From the NCBI GenBank assembly GCA_010015655.1, contig ML976714.1, positions 409,012-473,011 of the forward strand: a DNA stretch of 64,000 nucleotides, in the 5' to 3' direction. The DNA comes from Bimuria novae-zelandiae CBS 107.79 (lineage: Eukaryota; Ascomycota; Dothideomycetes; Pleosporales; Didymosphaeriaceae). Below are positions 49,752 through 60,389 of the stretch, in pieces. Below the pieces are notes generated by a model. The model ran no database searches, had not been told where the DNA came from, and saw nothing but the letters and a program-made list of their open reading frames with translations. Numbering within the stretch: position 1 is the first letter of the stretch; every line of letters begins with the position of its first letter. A program made the translations under genes and the position numbers.

Positions 49752-50174
49752 TACGGTACTTGGCTAAATCCAACTCGTACTAATTAGCCAGTCTGAGCTC
49801 ATTGCGTGCTACCACCATACCGCCTTTGGTATCTATCCGGATGGCGATCGAGAACTTTTCGCAAATTACCCCTCGGCCCCATCTGCGTCCCCGCCGGTAA
49901 TTTCACAGTCTCATCTATCATGCAAAAGGGAATGTGATCCTGTGAACTTACCTACAGCGAGCGACTACGCCTCCTACGAGGCGCCCACCCAACGTTCGCC
50001 CGCACAATGACCTGCCCGTAGTGGACGTGAATTCTTCGGTTCCGCAGTATCAGGACTTCCGTGTCTTGGCACCCAGCGGGCATAGTATGCTTGTAATATT
50101 TGAAGTACTATAAACACCTATAAAGCTCCCTTGGCCTCTGCATGTAGTTTGTTTAACTTCCTACGCAGTTCATC
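49752..50174. promoter_or_regulatory. Upstream region of the S41 peptidase gene
   Basis: Composition returns to normal immediately after the P4 end. A TATAAA-like motif is found near 50110 (ACTATAAACACC), about 60 bp upstream of the ATG at 50175, and is a plausible core promoter. No coding sequence is seen. Confidence 0.5.
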
Positions 50175-52479
50175 ATGCGTCAGGGTAGTCCAACATTAGT
50201 GGCTTTATGGACGGCTTTGTTTGCTCCGTTTGTGGGAGCCCAAAGGCCGTACGATAAGGTCTGCGGACAGATCGCAGTACTAGAGAAGGCAGCGAAAGCA
50301 GGCAACCCGTCAGGTACGACTGGTAGTTTCACATACTTACTTGTCGTGTTAAATTTTGTGTAGCTGTGCCTGTCGCCATTCCCATCAAGGCCACCATCGA
50401 CTGCATCAAGAACATAACTGTAGGATCTCTACGCACCTACGATGTTTCTCTCATGCTTCAAAACATGGATATGTATCTCGACTTTGAGACCAGTAAGCAG
50501 CACAACCCAATCACATAGAATGACCCATCAGTAATGTTTCACTAGCACTCGATTCCCTAAAGAACCCTCTCGCCGACTGGCCCTACCCTCCACACGACCT
50601 CAGAGCCGAATTGGAAAAGGTGAAATCGAAAGTAAAGAACAACGAGTACGCAAACGAATACGAATTCGAAGTCGAACTCTTCGAAAAGGTCTTCGCGCCC
50701 GCCCACAGCGGTCACCTCATCTTCTACCCCGACCTCCTCGTCAACCCGTGGTACTGGAGCAGAAACGTATCCCTCGTTTCCATCAGCACAGACGGCTCGG
50801 CCCTCCCAGAGATCTACTTCCGCGACGACATCCTCCACTCCGTGCCTAATGCCTCGCGCCTGGCCCAAATCAACGGCGTGGACGCGCAAAAGTTCATTGA
50901 GGACCTCGTGTTCCGCGCCGCGTCTCAGGACCCGGATGCCGGCTACAACGCCATGTTCTACAACAAAGCCCACGTCGCCGCGCACATCTCCAACGGCGGC
51001 TATTTCGCCCAAGGCGGGCGCGTAAATAACATCTACCCCGGCGAAAAAACGACGTACACGTTTGATAACGGGACGGAGGTCTCCGTAGATAACGTCGCGC
51101 TCTTGCGCTACCCCGATTTCACTGGTGCGACGGATAACGGGTACTTCATGAACCGCTACACCGGGAAGGGCTACACGTCCCAGGCCCAAGTCAAGATCCC
51201 GAATGCAGACCCGGGATACCCGACGGCAGTTGTCGCGACAAAGGACGGCACGCTAGCGGGTTACTATCTCGACGGCGAAGGCGTGGAGGACGTTGCCGTC
51301 CTTAGTGTACTCTCTTTCTCGCCCGCCAGCGTGAAAGAGTACCAAGCCGTCGCAGAGACCTTCCTCACCGACGCCGTCCACGATGGAAAGACGCGCCTCG
51401 TCGTCGACCTCTCCGCTAACAACGGCGGCTACATCCTCTCAGGCTACGACCTCTTCCGCCAGCTCTTCCCGCACACCGAACAAGTCGGTCTAACGCGCTT
51501 TCGCAACAACAAAATCCAGGCCGCGGCTATCAGAGTCAACGCGAAGATCATACCGCAGCTGTTCGACCCGCAAAAGGGCAACCTCGAGGAAATCAGGGCG
51601 TACGAGAAGAGCTGGGACTACCGCCATGATCTCGACCAAAACGGGAAGAATTTTACGAGCGCAGCCCAGAAGTTTAAGAATCATACGTTCGCCGCGTCGA
51701 ATTATAGCGCGCTGATTACTTGGGATCTGAACGATCCGTTTCTGACGACGCAAGGCCCTGTTGCGTTCGGCACCGAGATCACGGGGTACGGGTCCCGCAC
51801 GAACTTCACACAGCCATTCGCGGCGGAGAATATGATCATGCTAACCGACGGCTTCTGCGCTTCTACATGCTTCCTCTTCAGCGACTTCATGAAGAACCAA
51901 GCCGGCGTTAAGGCCATCGCCGTGGGCGGTCTCCCGAATGAAAAGCCTATGCAGGCTGTGGGCGGCGTCAAGGGCGGCGAGCTGTCGACGTGGGCAGACC
52001 TCTACACGGCGGTCTACCAGGATGCGTTTTACCTGTGGCAGCGCTATAATATGTCGGATCCTGACTATCAGTACATCAAGGATACTTGGTTGGATCATCG
52101 CGAGTATATTGGGTACACCCCGACGGCAGGTGTGAACCTCCGCGATGTCATTCAAGAGGACCATATTGATGATGGATTGGCGGCCCAGTTTGTGAGGGAG
52201 GATGCGGATTGTCGCTTGTTTTACACGAAGGACATGATTCTAGATGTTTCCAATGTGTGGAAGAAGGCAGTGGATGTTACGTGGGAGGGAGGGGAGTGTG
52301 TTGTTGGTGGGTTATCGAAGAGAGATGCGGTGAAGGACAAGGGAGAAGGACAGAAGGTGGTGAAGACGAGAGCTAATCCGTCAGTCGGACTAAAGACAAA
52401 GAGGGTAGTGGTGCAGGAGGAGACTGTGGAGAAGAACGCAGCGTGGCGGATTGTGCATGGACAGAAGGCTTTTGAGTAG
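50175..52479 (+). CDS. Secreted S41-family (CPAF-like) serine peptidase
   Basis: Three exons: 50175-50313, 50364-50492 and 50546-52479, with introns of 50 bp (GTACGA..GTGTAG) and 53 bp (GTAAGC..CACTAG). The frame closes perfectly to 733 residues. A signal peptide (MRQGSPTLVALWTALFAPFV, cut near residue 22) directs it out of the cell. The C-terminal half holds the S41 fold with the likely nucleophile Ser529 in TDGFCASTCFLF and a following VGGLPNEKPMQAVGGVKGG block. His146 in SGHLIFYP is a candidate general base. Several N-glycosylation sequons are present. Fungal members are known mostly from genome annotation; the substrate is unknown. The gene starts only about 420 bp from the transposon island, but its coding sequence shows no RIP. 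Confidence 0.85.
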
Positions 52480-52604
52480 GCTAACCATATCTCTTCGAAC
52501 AGAAGTTGCTCGGGTATCATGGCTTTTCGTGGCGTCCATCCCTACATGACAAGCACGGCCCTGTGCGAAAGAGTGCTCGGAACCTTGGTGGGTGCACAAA
52601 ACCC

Positions 52605-53795
52605 CTACTCGACCCCCTTGTCCTTCAGCTTCAACTCCTCTGGGTCATGTTTAGCCTCGTTCTTCTTCAGATCTCCCGCCTCGCCCTTCAGCACATCCTT
52701 GAACAATTGACTCAGCCGCGTTATAGCATCTGCTCCGATCTGGTAGTGCACGACCAACCTGCCTCCTCGCACGACCAGACCATACTGCTCGCCCGTCGTA
52801 ATGAAAGTATTCAAATCAACCCCACTGGCCTCCAGATCTAGCCACGTCATGTTCGTATCGACAGGATAGCTCGTCTTCCCGCCCAAGTCTGTCCAGAGCT
52901 TCTCGATCTTCTTCGCGTTCTCGTGGGACTGCGTGAGCTTGCCACCCAAGAACGTCTCCTCCACAGCGACGCGCGCTGGCGCTGCAACGATGCCGGCCTG
53001 CCGCAGACCGCCACCAATAGATTTGCGTATCCATCGGGAGCGCTTGATAAACGCCTTGGTCCCGATGATGATGCTGCCGATAGGCGCACCGAGACCCTTG
53101 CTGAAGCAAAGACTCACGCTGTCGAACTCAGCGCAGAACTCCTTCAACGACCCTGCACCAGCGGCTACCGCCTCCCACAGGCGCGCACCGTCCAAGTGCA
53201 TTATTATGTCGTGCTCGCGCGCGAAGGCGGATATCCGTCGCACTTCCGATAAAGGCATGATGGTGCCATTGAGCGTGTTCTCGAGCGATATGACGCGTGT
53301 CGGACATGCGTGTACATCGTCTGATATAACGGCGTGCGCCTGTACTTCCTCCAGGGTAATGTACTTCTTATTCTTTGCATCGATTGGCTGGACGAGTGCC
53401 TGTGACAGCGTCGCCACGCCGCCAGCTTCATACTGTATGATGTGCTCCCGACGGTCGCAGAGGATGGCTTGTGGTGGCGCGGTGAGGTGTGAGCGCAGGG
53501 CGACTTGATTACCCATTGTACCGGACAGGACAAGCAGAGCATCCTCTTTGCCGGTCAAATCGGCAATGAAGCGCTCGAGAGACAATGTAGTGGGGTCTTC
53601 CATTGTCACATCGTCGAGGAGGCTACATTGCGCGATGGCGTCCAGCATCGACGACGTCGGGGTAGTGTGTACGTCGGAGCGGAAGTCGTAGGCGGCTGGG
53701 TTCTTTGCGTTGCCCCAGGCTGTTTCTCCCGTCGTAGGGCCATTGTGTGAAGATGGCTTGGTGCCATTGGCCATATACGCTGCGAATTCGGACAT
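52605..53795 (-). CDS. GLY1: L-threonine aldolase (PLP-dependent, low specificity)
   Basis: 396 residues from ATG 53795 (MSEFAAYMANGTKPSSHNG). An upstream in-frame extension to 53894 begins with GTG and spans the TATA box, so it is not used. The enzyme cleaves threonine or allo-threonine to glycine and acetaldehyde, a cytosolic source of glycine. Conserved blocks are YDFRSDVHTTPTSSML near residue 40, HLDGARLWEA near 205, and CFSKGLGAPIGS with the PLP lysine at residue 233, then SIGGGLRQAG. It is convergent with the S41 peptidase gene, with only 125 bp between stop codons. Its C terminus is Lys/Glu-rich beyond the usual end. Confidence 0.93.
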   Translation of the reverse strand: MSEFAAYMANGTKPSSHNGPTTGETAWGNAKNPAAYDFRSDVHTTPTSSMLDAIAQCSLLDDVTMEDPTTLSLERFIADLTGKEDALLVLSGTMGNQVALRSHLTAPPQAILCDRREHIIQYEAGGVATLSQALVQPIDAKNKKYITLEEVQAHAVISDDVHACPTRVISLENTLNGTIMPLSEVRRISAFAREHDIIMHLDGARLWEAVAAGAGSLKEFCAEFDSVSLCFSKGLGAPIGSIIIGTKAFIKRSRWIRKSIGGGLRQAGIVAAPARVAVEETFLGGKLTQSHENAKKIEKLWTDLGGKTSYPVDTNMTWLDLEASGVDLNTFITTGEQYGLVVRGGRLVVHYQIGADAITRLSQLFKDVLKGEAGDLKKNEAKHDPEELKLKDKGVE

Positions 53796-53847
53796 GTTGT
53801 AGAAGGCTGATGTGACGTGAAGCTCACGATTGATGGATATGGTGGGG

Positions 53848-53853
53848 TATATA
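53848..53853 (-). promoter_or_regulatory. TATA box of the threonine aldolase gene
   Basis: TATATA on the minus strand, in context ATTATATACCCC, lies 53 bp before the ATG at 53795. This spacing fits a core promoter and supports the shorter protein start. Confidence 0.5.
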
Positions 53854-54408
53854 ATGCTTTGTTTACCAGGATGAGGTCTTAATAGGTATCCCACTGGTCG
53901 ATTGTAAGGACAACCGGGCAGTAGGCGGACGGTGCCACGTACTGGAAAGCCTCAACACCGAGTGTAACCGCGGAGGAGCCATGAGGGGCAACTGTTCGCT
54001 GTCTCGACGTATGCCGGACGCGTGCTTGGAGCGGAGGATGGAGGCGAACATTGTGCCGAGCTGCACTAGGCTCTGAGAGGAATGAGCGAGCGAACTTCAC
54101 TCCGAGCCTTGACCCCGAACACTCCTCACTTCCCTATCAATCAATCACGAACGGGCTTTCCCGCGATGCTACTGCTCGAGCCGTCACATGCCCTTAATGA
54201 AATACATGCCTAGCATCGGCACGCGCAATCGATGACCATAGTCCGCCTGCAGACAGAAAAACATACTCGTGGCTCAACTGCCCCGGCAACTGATCAATGA
54301 AAAGATCCGGAGTTCGATTTTTTTTAAGCCCTACGTATAGGTCGTGGCATAACCCGGGGGATGGCATTTAAGACATGTTTTACCATCCCATCTAGGCTGT
54401 GTCAGCGG
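53854..54408. other. Intergenic region
   Basis: Sequence between the threonine aldolase promoter and the 3' end of the Q/P/Y-rich gene. It includes a T-run near 54320. No coding sequence or RNA gene is recognized. Confidence 0.5.
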
Positions 54409-55233
54409 TCAAGCTTCACCGTCGCTTTCGGGCCGCACTGACCTGCTGATGTATTGCGAGCAGTCGTGCCCGTTCGATAGCGTTGGTACTGTCATACTTC
54501 GAGGGATAAATCCAGGCATCGGACTCGAATCGTACTGTTGCTGATATGCCTGTCCATGCGTGGTTTCGCGGCGTTGTGGCGTAGGGACACGCGGCGGCGG
54601 GTTGTGCGAGGTGTATGCATCCGGGTCAACGTAGACGTTCAAACCTCTAGCATAATCGTCCAAGGCTCTCGACTGATGCTCAGATGTATAATTGGACGTC
54701 GGCGGGTAGCTCTGGGCAGGCTCCTGGTAGGGTGAATGGTCATATTGCTGTGCTTGGTAGCCTGGTTGACTCGGTGCAACTGAGTAGTTCGCGGCTGGTG
54801 CAGAGTGATGTAGGTGGGAATATTGTTGAGAAGGCGAATACTGGATAGGGGGAGGCTGTGGCGGCGAATACTGTTGTGGGAGAGAATATTGCCGTGGAAG
54901 AGATTGCTGCGGTGTTTGGTACTGTTGATGCGAAAGAGTTGGAGAATACTGCGCGGGAGGAGAGCCATATTGCTGTGGAGGAGAGTGCTGCTGCTGAAGA
55001 CTGTGGCCCACGTCCGCCCGAAATGATGCTGCAGGAGATTGCGGATGTCCTTCGAAGTAGCCGATACTCTGGCCGAACCGCTGTTGGATGTTGCCTAGCA
55101 CACCTGGGGGCGGCGCATCATCGGATTGGGGTTGTGGATGGAACCTAGTGTCTTCTCTCTGGGTCCCGCGTCTATCCAGACTGAACGCATGGACAGCATC
55201 GATCTTGTTCTTTGCCTTCCGCCAAGGTGGCAT
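54409..55233 (-). CDS. Q/P/Y/S-rich low-complexity protein of unknown function
   Basis: 274 residues from ATG 55233 (MPPWRKAKNKIDAVHAFSL); the open frame extends upstream only to a GTG. The N terminus is basic. Residues of about 75-185 contain imperfect repeats of a QQYSPPQ type, rich in Gln, Pro, Tyr, Ser and His, with no predicted fold. The remainder has conserved-looking short blocks (YVDPDAYTSHNPPPRVPTP and SMTVPTLSNGH). No signal peptide or membrane segment is visible. Such composition is common in proteins that form assemblies or act as adaptors, but no function can be assigned. The ATG has a good context (A at -3). Confidence 0.65.
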   Translation of the reverse strand: MPPWRKAKNKIDAVHAFSLDRRGTQREDTRFHPQPQSDDAPPPGVLGNIQQRFGQSIGYFEGHPQSPAASFRADVGHSLQQQHSPPQQYGSPPAQYSPTLSHQQYQTPQQSLPRQYSLPQQYSPPQPPPIQYSPSQQYSHLHHSAPAANYSVAPSQPGYQAQQYDHSPYQEPAQSYPPTSNYTSEHQSRALDDYARGLNVYVDPDAYTSHNPPPRVPTPQRRETTHGQAYQQQYDSSPMPGFIPRSMTVPTLSNGHDCSQYISRSVRPESDGEA

Positions 55234-55777
55234 GGTCGTTACAAGTGCGCTGCGTCGGTAAGCTGATACTATCACAGGGCAACCACAAGGGAGTGGCTGT
55301 TGTCTGAAGCAGAGAGGTCAAAAACCGGTCAGAGTATAGGCGATGGTCCGTTTCATTTTCAGCCTTCACGAAGATTATAAGTGAACCTGTCTCTCCAGTT
55401 GCCCAATTTGAGGCAAACGGAGGCCACACACAGAGGTGCCTCGAGAGGCTGCCTCATATTTGTTGGGATGCCTCAGGCCCAATGCTCGTTCGTACTCGAA
55501 GCCACGGCATGAAGGCTGCGAATATGGCATGACTAGATTGGTCAGCTAATCAAATGCGAAGCGACGCAAGGCGACGCGTTCGGAAATCCGAAGCATCGTG
55601 CAGCCTGGCACAGCCTAGGAAACCGTCACAAGACACATTGCGCCAGGTGTTCCCAGAGCCTCAGCCTTGTGCATCGTGCCCTCAAGCTCAGCTCGGACTC
55701 AGCCTTTCGCAGCATTTGATACAACTAAAGCACAATCAACGGCATTATCGAAGCAACAAACATCATGACCGTGCAGA
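55234..55777. promoter_or_regulatory. Divergent promoter region between Q-rich and DUF6594-like genes
   Basis: 544 bp between two head-to-head starts. A short upstream ATG at about 55765 precedes the DUF6594 start in another frame and could act as a uORF. No TATA box is clear. Confidence 0.4.
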
Positions 55778-56814
55778 ATGGCATCGAATCCTCAGTCGCA
55801 ACCTTCCGCTCCAAGTTTAGGTTCAATCACCACACCTCCGCCGAGCCCCCATACTGCATCGTCCACAATTGCCCTCCAACAACTGTCCCCATCGCCAACA
55901 CTGCCTCCAGCTACCATCCCAATTGAAGACGAGTTCAGTCGCCCAGACAAGTTCCTGGGCTACAAGGCCTTTAGCGCATGGATGGCTTCGGAAGACGATT
56001 TCTTCATCATTCGCCGCTTTCAAGACCTAAATGCCCGCACGATACTATGGATGCAGGATCGTATCGCGCGGCTAGAACAAGACTTGAAAGGCATGGATGA
56101 CTACATCGAGAAGTCGGATCCAAGCGCTAAACTTCGCAACTCCAGCCTAAGGTGGGACGAGAAGTATATGGAGCCGCGCCACAGACTCATGAGGGAATTA
56201 AGCACACAACTTCACCAATATAGTTCGTAATAACCCTCCATCAAGTTCTGATCGTCTACTAATGGTGCTACATAGATCAATACGTAGAGACCTACTCTAA
56301 AGTGCGCGCTCGTCCTAGAGCGGATTCGGACCAGCTAGACAATCTTGCGCAATGGCAAAAGCGCGGCGCTATTGACAAGATCGAACAATATCACCTGAAC
56401 CATGAGGGTGATCTCATCTCCATCAACCACCGCACCCGCCCTCCGCTCGGTCGTTTCCTCGAATCTTTCCAGAAACTCCACCGCCTCCCTTTCTTCCGTG
56501 CTAAGCACGTTCGCGGCGTCCACCAAACGTCCCCCGCAACCGCATACTCCTCAAACTCGCGTTTCGATACTATAACCAATCTCGGAATAATAGGTGGCGG
56601 CCTGGTCATGTTGTTGGTGCCGCTGTGGTGGCTGGACTATGTCAACGACAGCACGAAGAAGCTGGGTGTCATGACGGGCTTCATTTTTGTGTTCGTGGGA
56701 TTAATGTCGACTGCGACGGTGAACAAGCCGTTTGAGGTCGTTGCGGCGACGGCAGCGTATGCGGCTGTGTTGATGGTGTTTATGCAGATCGACGGGAAAC
56801 GGGATGGGTCGTAG
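55778..56814 (+). CDS. DUF6594-like membrane protein
   Basis: Two exons, 55778-56222 and 56276-56814. The 53-bp intron has GTTCGT and CATAG ends, with a TACTAAT-like branch motif. The frame closes to 327 residues, joining HQY-N-QYVETYSK. A disordered Pro/Ser/Thr-rich N terminus (1-50) is followed by a helical soluble domain with EDDFFIIRRFQDLNARTILW and an Asp/Glu/Arg-rich helix, typical of this fungal family. Three membrane segments end the protein (about residues 250-270, 278-297 and 302-320). The biochemical role of the family is unknown. The donor at 56227 was rejected because it does not keep the frame. Confidence 0.78.
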
Positions 56815-56999
56815 GTAACACGCGAAACTGGAAAGAGATAGACTGTACACGCACGTTTTGTACACAATCGTAAGACTCGCGATATGTTTGTTAAGGTTCT
56901 GTTGTAGGGTCTCGTAGGACCGGGCTTGATGCCCTCCATAGGTAGTGTGTGCTGTAGTACTACTAGAGTTCTTAACAATTAAACAGTTAGTCCTAATAA
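56815..56999. other. 3' flank of the DUF6594-like gene
   Basis: Ordinary composition until about 56985, then an abrupt change to AT-rich sequence. No gene is seen. Confidence 0.5.
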
Positions 57000-59310
57000 C
57001 CTGTAGACTTTTTAACTATTTAATATATAGGTATAGTTGAGACTAATTAACTAATTAATTAGATTTATATATACTTAAACTATTCTAATTAGGCGGTAAT
57101 TTTATATAAATTAGTAAAAGAATCTTTAGTAGGTATAGTAGAACTAGTAACTAGTTAAATACTAATTTTTTCTAGCTCCTAAAAGACTATAGAGTAAATA
57201 TTAACTTGGGCTTTATACGTAGCCTTTAGGTACTAATTAAGTCTTTAAGCTTACTTAAGGTCCTTTTATAATTAGTAGAGAAAGTAGGGATAGAGTAGAT
57301 ATTAAGCATAAGCTTAGCTAAAACTAGAAACTACTTATAAAAAAGCTAGTACTATATAAGGTTATGGGATAGTAAATTATCTTTTTTAAGTAAAATTAGC
57401 GCTTTTAGTACTTTAAGAGTTTTAAATATACTAAGTTAATATTAACTTTTAAATAATCTTTTAGAGTATTAGGGTTATTATAATTTACTTATACGAGCTA
57501 GCCTTTCTGTTACTTAAGCTTATTAAGTAGCTACTTAAAAGTAATAATTACGTTTTAAATATCCCTATACTAGCTAATTTTACCTTTACTATTAAGAAGT
57601 CTCGTTGCTTCTATAATGGGTTTAAGAAGATATATATACTTATTTATTATTACTTAGTTTTTAGCTATTAGTCCTACTTCTTAAATATGTATTCTAGGTT
57701 TAAGTTTCTATAATTAAGTATTCTAGTATTAAAAGGCTAATTTAACTTTACTTTCTTTAATCTTAATATATGTATAGTAATTAATTAGGCTATAAAGTAG
57801 GACGGCTGTCTATATAGCTAAGAAGTATAAGTTTTAATAGGTCTTTATTAGGTAAATCAACTTATAAACTCCCTTTATTAACTTATTAAGATGCTTAGCC
57901 TTTTTAACTTATAGCCTTTTAAATAGCTCTTAGGTTTATAGGGTATAAATAAACGCGATAATATTAAAAAGCATACTAATTTGACTATACTTATACTATT
58001 AATTAAGAAACGCTTCTTCTTCCTAATAAGTAGTTAATTAGTAGTAGGCAGGTAAGGGTCTAGGGACCTAATTTTACTTATATATTTAAGTTATTATTCT
58101 TAAAAGCTTCCTTATCCTTACCTTAAATTACTAGCTGGGCGGCTAGGTTAAGAATATAGCAGGTACAACTTAGGCGTTAGTAGGGGGCCTAGAAGTCGTA
58201 CTTGTCTGCTAAGCACTTAATAGTATTATCGTTATTTATGGCATTATTAAGGATAAAGTAGCTAAGTCTTGTTTTGTCGATTTCGAAGATCTAAAGAGTC
58301 TCGGCCACCACATAGGCAATATTATCACCACTGTGGCAGCTATGCATTTAAGATAACCTAAGTACGTAGTCTTCGACATTGCCTTGCTCGTTTAGATAGT
58401 GTACGCAGATTCCTGTAAGGGCGCGTTTACTACTATAGGAAGTCTAGTTATTAAAGAATATGTAGATAAGTAATTAAGCCTTCTTTAGGTGCTGTATAAC
58501 TATAGGAATTATAGCGTACTATTTAGCAAAAATATAAGTTGCGGAGGAAGTTAGCACTCTTCTCAAGTAACTTTGCTATAAGCAGGTTTATAATAGTAAT
58601 TATTTAATAAAAAAAAATAGTGTTTTAATTACTTAAAGGGCTTAATTATTAGCTACTATTTAGTTAATAAGGGCTTGATAGAACGCCTTTTATAAGAAAA
58701 TTAATACTAGCTTATTAGCTACTACTTATAATACCCTAACGCCCTAGAGTTATAATTAATAAATAATTAAACTTATATTTAGTAATAAAGCAAAGTCTAT
58801 TTGGCTATCTCTATTATATCTATACCCTATAGTTTTTGCTAAGAGGTGTGTGCTGGCAGAGGACGTTAATGTGTGTACGTTATATTCGCCGCCTCTTATT
58901 TTGTGAGTATGGCAGTATTTGCAGAGCCACTATCTTTTCTGCCTGCGGCGATGCTACAGAGGCCAGCCATATTTATATATCTAGCTCGGATCGCCCCTTG
59001 TGTGCTCCTTGTCCCGTATTTATAGGTGTAGCACCCGTTTCCAGTCGATGCCATCGTACTGAGCCTTCTGGTCGTCACTACGTACGAGTGTAGTGGCATC
59101 GTCCTCTAACACATCCTCTAGCACATCCTCTAACACATCCTCTAGCACATCCTCTAGCACATACTCTAGCACATACTCTAGCGTATCATCTGGCGCGTCT
59201 TCTAGTATATCCTCTAGCACATCCTCTAACGCAACCTCTAGCGCATCTTCAGGCGCGTTATCGCGCTTATCAGGCTTAAGAGTAACAAAACGTAGAATTA
59301 GAGGCAGTTT
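57000..59310 (-). pseudogene. RIP-degraded hAT transposon (BED finger, hAT transposase)
   Basis: On the minus strand, starting near 59300, there is an acidic repeat segment (LEDV units), then a BED-type zinc finger (GWPL, WLCKYCHTH, then SASTHLL, about 58830-59000). The hAT core follows, with an ALTGICVHYL block near 58430, NNDNTIKCL near 58230 and a CTCYILNLAAQLV block near 58160. Further down, frames fit the family to about 57100. Many TAA/TAG stops indicate RIP. The GC-normal part is 58836-59290. Terminal repeats and an 8-bp duplication were not found, so the outer limits are approximate. Confidence 0.68.
59102..59253. repeat. 12-bp minisatellite, about 12.7 copies
   Basis: Tandem unit close to TCCTCTAGCACA with a few variant copies. 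On the minus strand each unit encodes four residues, LEDV or variants (LEYV, LEDI). It forms the acidic N terminus of the hAT transposase frame. The 12-bp period keeps the frame whatever the copy number. Confidence 0.85.
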
Positions 59311-60237
59311 TTAGTAACTTTCGCGTATAGCGCGTTACTTAGAGGCTATTCTAGCTTTTTAGTCCAAGCTATTAGATAGAGGAGCGTATAGGTTAAAATA
59401 TATATATAAGTGTTAATAGCTAGCACGTAGTTATATAGTTAAGGCTAAAGTAATAATTACTTTAAAAAGATACTAAAACTAAGTAAACTAATTATAATTT
59501 TTTTAATTTTTATATGAGTAAATTATAATTAGCTTATTTAATTTTAATATTATGTTTAATAAATTATAAGGTTTACACTCCTAGTTACCTCAATATATAG
59601 TACTTATTAGTTAAATAGTTAGTTTAAGAGCCTTTAAGACTAACTAATAACCTTTTAAACTAACTTTTTATCTCCTCTATTACTTGCCTTAGGTAACGTT
59701 TAATCCTACGCTAATCTAAAGCTCGTGAGCTCCGCGCTGTAAGCCAACAAGAGAGGCTTAAAGAGGGAGACGTTAAGTACCTAAAGCGTGTAGGTAGCGT
59801 GAAGAGGATATATAGCAAGGAGTATATAGGTTTTATTATAGTATTTAATAAAGTCTATTATAATATAAGAGCTATAACTATTAAGGATTAACAGGCGATA
59901 GGCACGCCTTACTTTTACATTTATTTTATAATTAAATACTTACTTTAACTATTATAAGCTAAGCTTGTTATTAGTCTACCTGCTTAGTAATAAGGTAAAA
60001 AAGGTCGTATAGATATTAAGGTTAAAATCTTAAAGCTAGATATTTCAGAGATTACCTAAAGCTACCTAATAAATAAAGGTAGGCGTAAGAGCTAAACTAT
60101 AGCGTAAATATATATAATTATTATAATATACTCTTTATTATTATCTTATATTATTTGCTTAATCTCTCTGCGCTTATATTATTAGCGGGAGAAGATTCTC
60201 TTTATCTTACTAAGTATTTTAATTAAGAATTCCTTTT
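59311..60237. other. AT-rich unassigned region
   Basis: Heavily AT-rich sequence with no recognizable terminal repeats. A plus-strand frame from about 59740 to 60100 (for example YLKRVGSVKRIYSKEYIGF) is almost free of stops if TAA/TAG are read as former Gln codons. It suggests an old coding relic, but I do not recognize the family. Confidence 0.35.
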
Positions 60238-60389
60238 TGTCAGTGATCAGTAGGGTAGCAAGTAGGAATGAGAGACTGAGTTGATTGTAACAAGCTGAAC
60301 AGTGGAACTGCTTAAGTAGCAGAATCGTGATCAGCAACTAGTCTACATCAGGTTAGTGATATTATGTGATATCATATTCTACTCTAACA
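60238..60389 (-). repeat. 3' LTR of C3 (152 bp)
   Basis: TG..CA boundaries, and an adjacent polypurine tract at 60390-60399 (plus strand CACCTCCTAC). The matching 5' LTR is not in the window. The length is within the range of the other copia LTRs here (193 and 200 bp). Confidence 0.75.

Noticed and set aside
53796..53894. 33-codon N-terminal extension of threonine aldolase
   Set aside because: Begins with GTG, and the TATA box at 53848-53853 falls inside it.
49752..56980. Secondary metabolite cluster around the S41 peptidase
   Set aside because: No polyketide or peptide synthase, tailoring enzyme or cluster regulator is present; neighbours are unrelated genes.
59102..59253. CRISPR-like repeat array
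   Set aside because: The 12-bp units are contiguous with no spacers, so it is a minisatellite.
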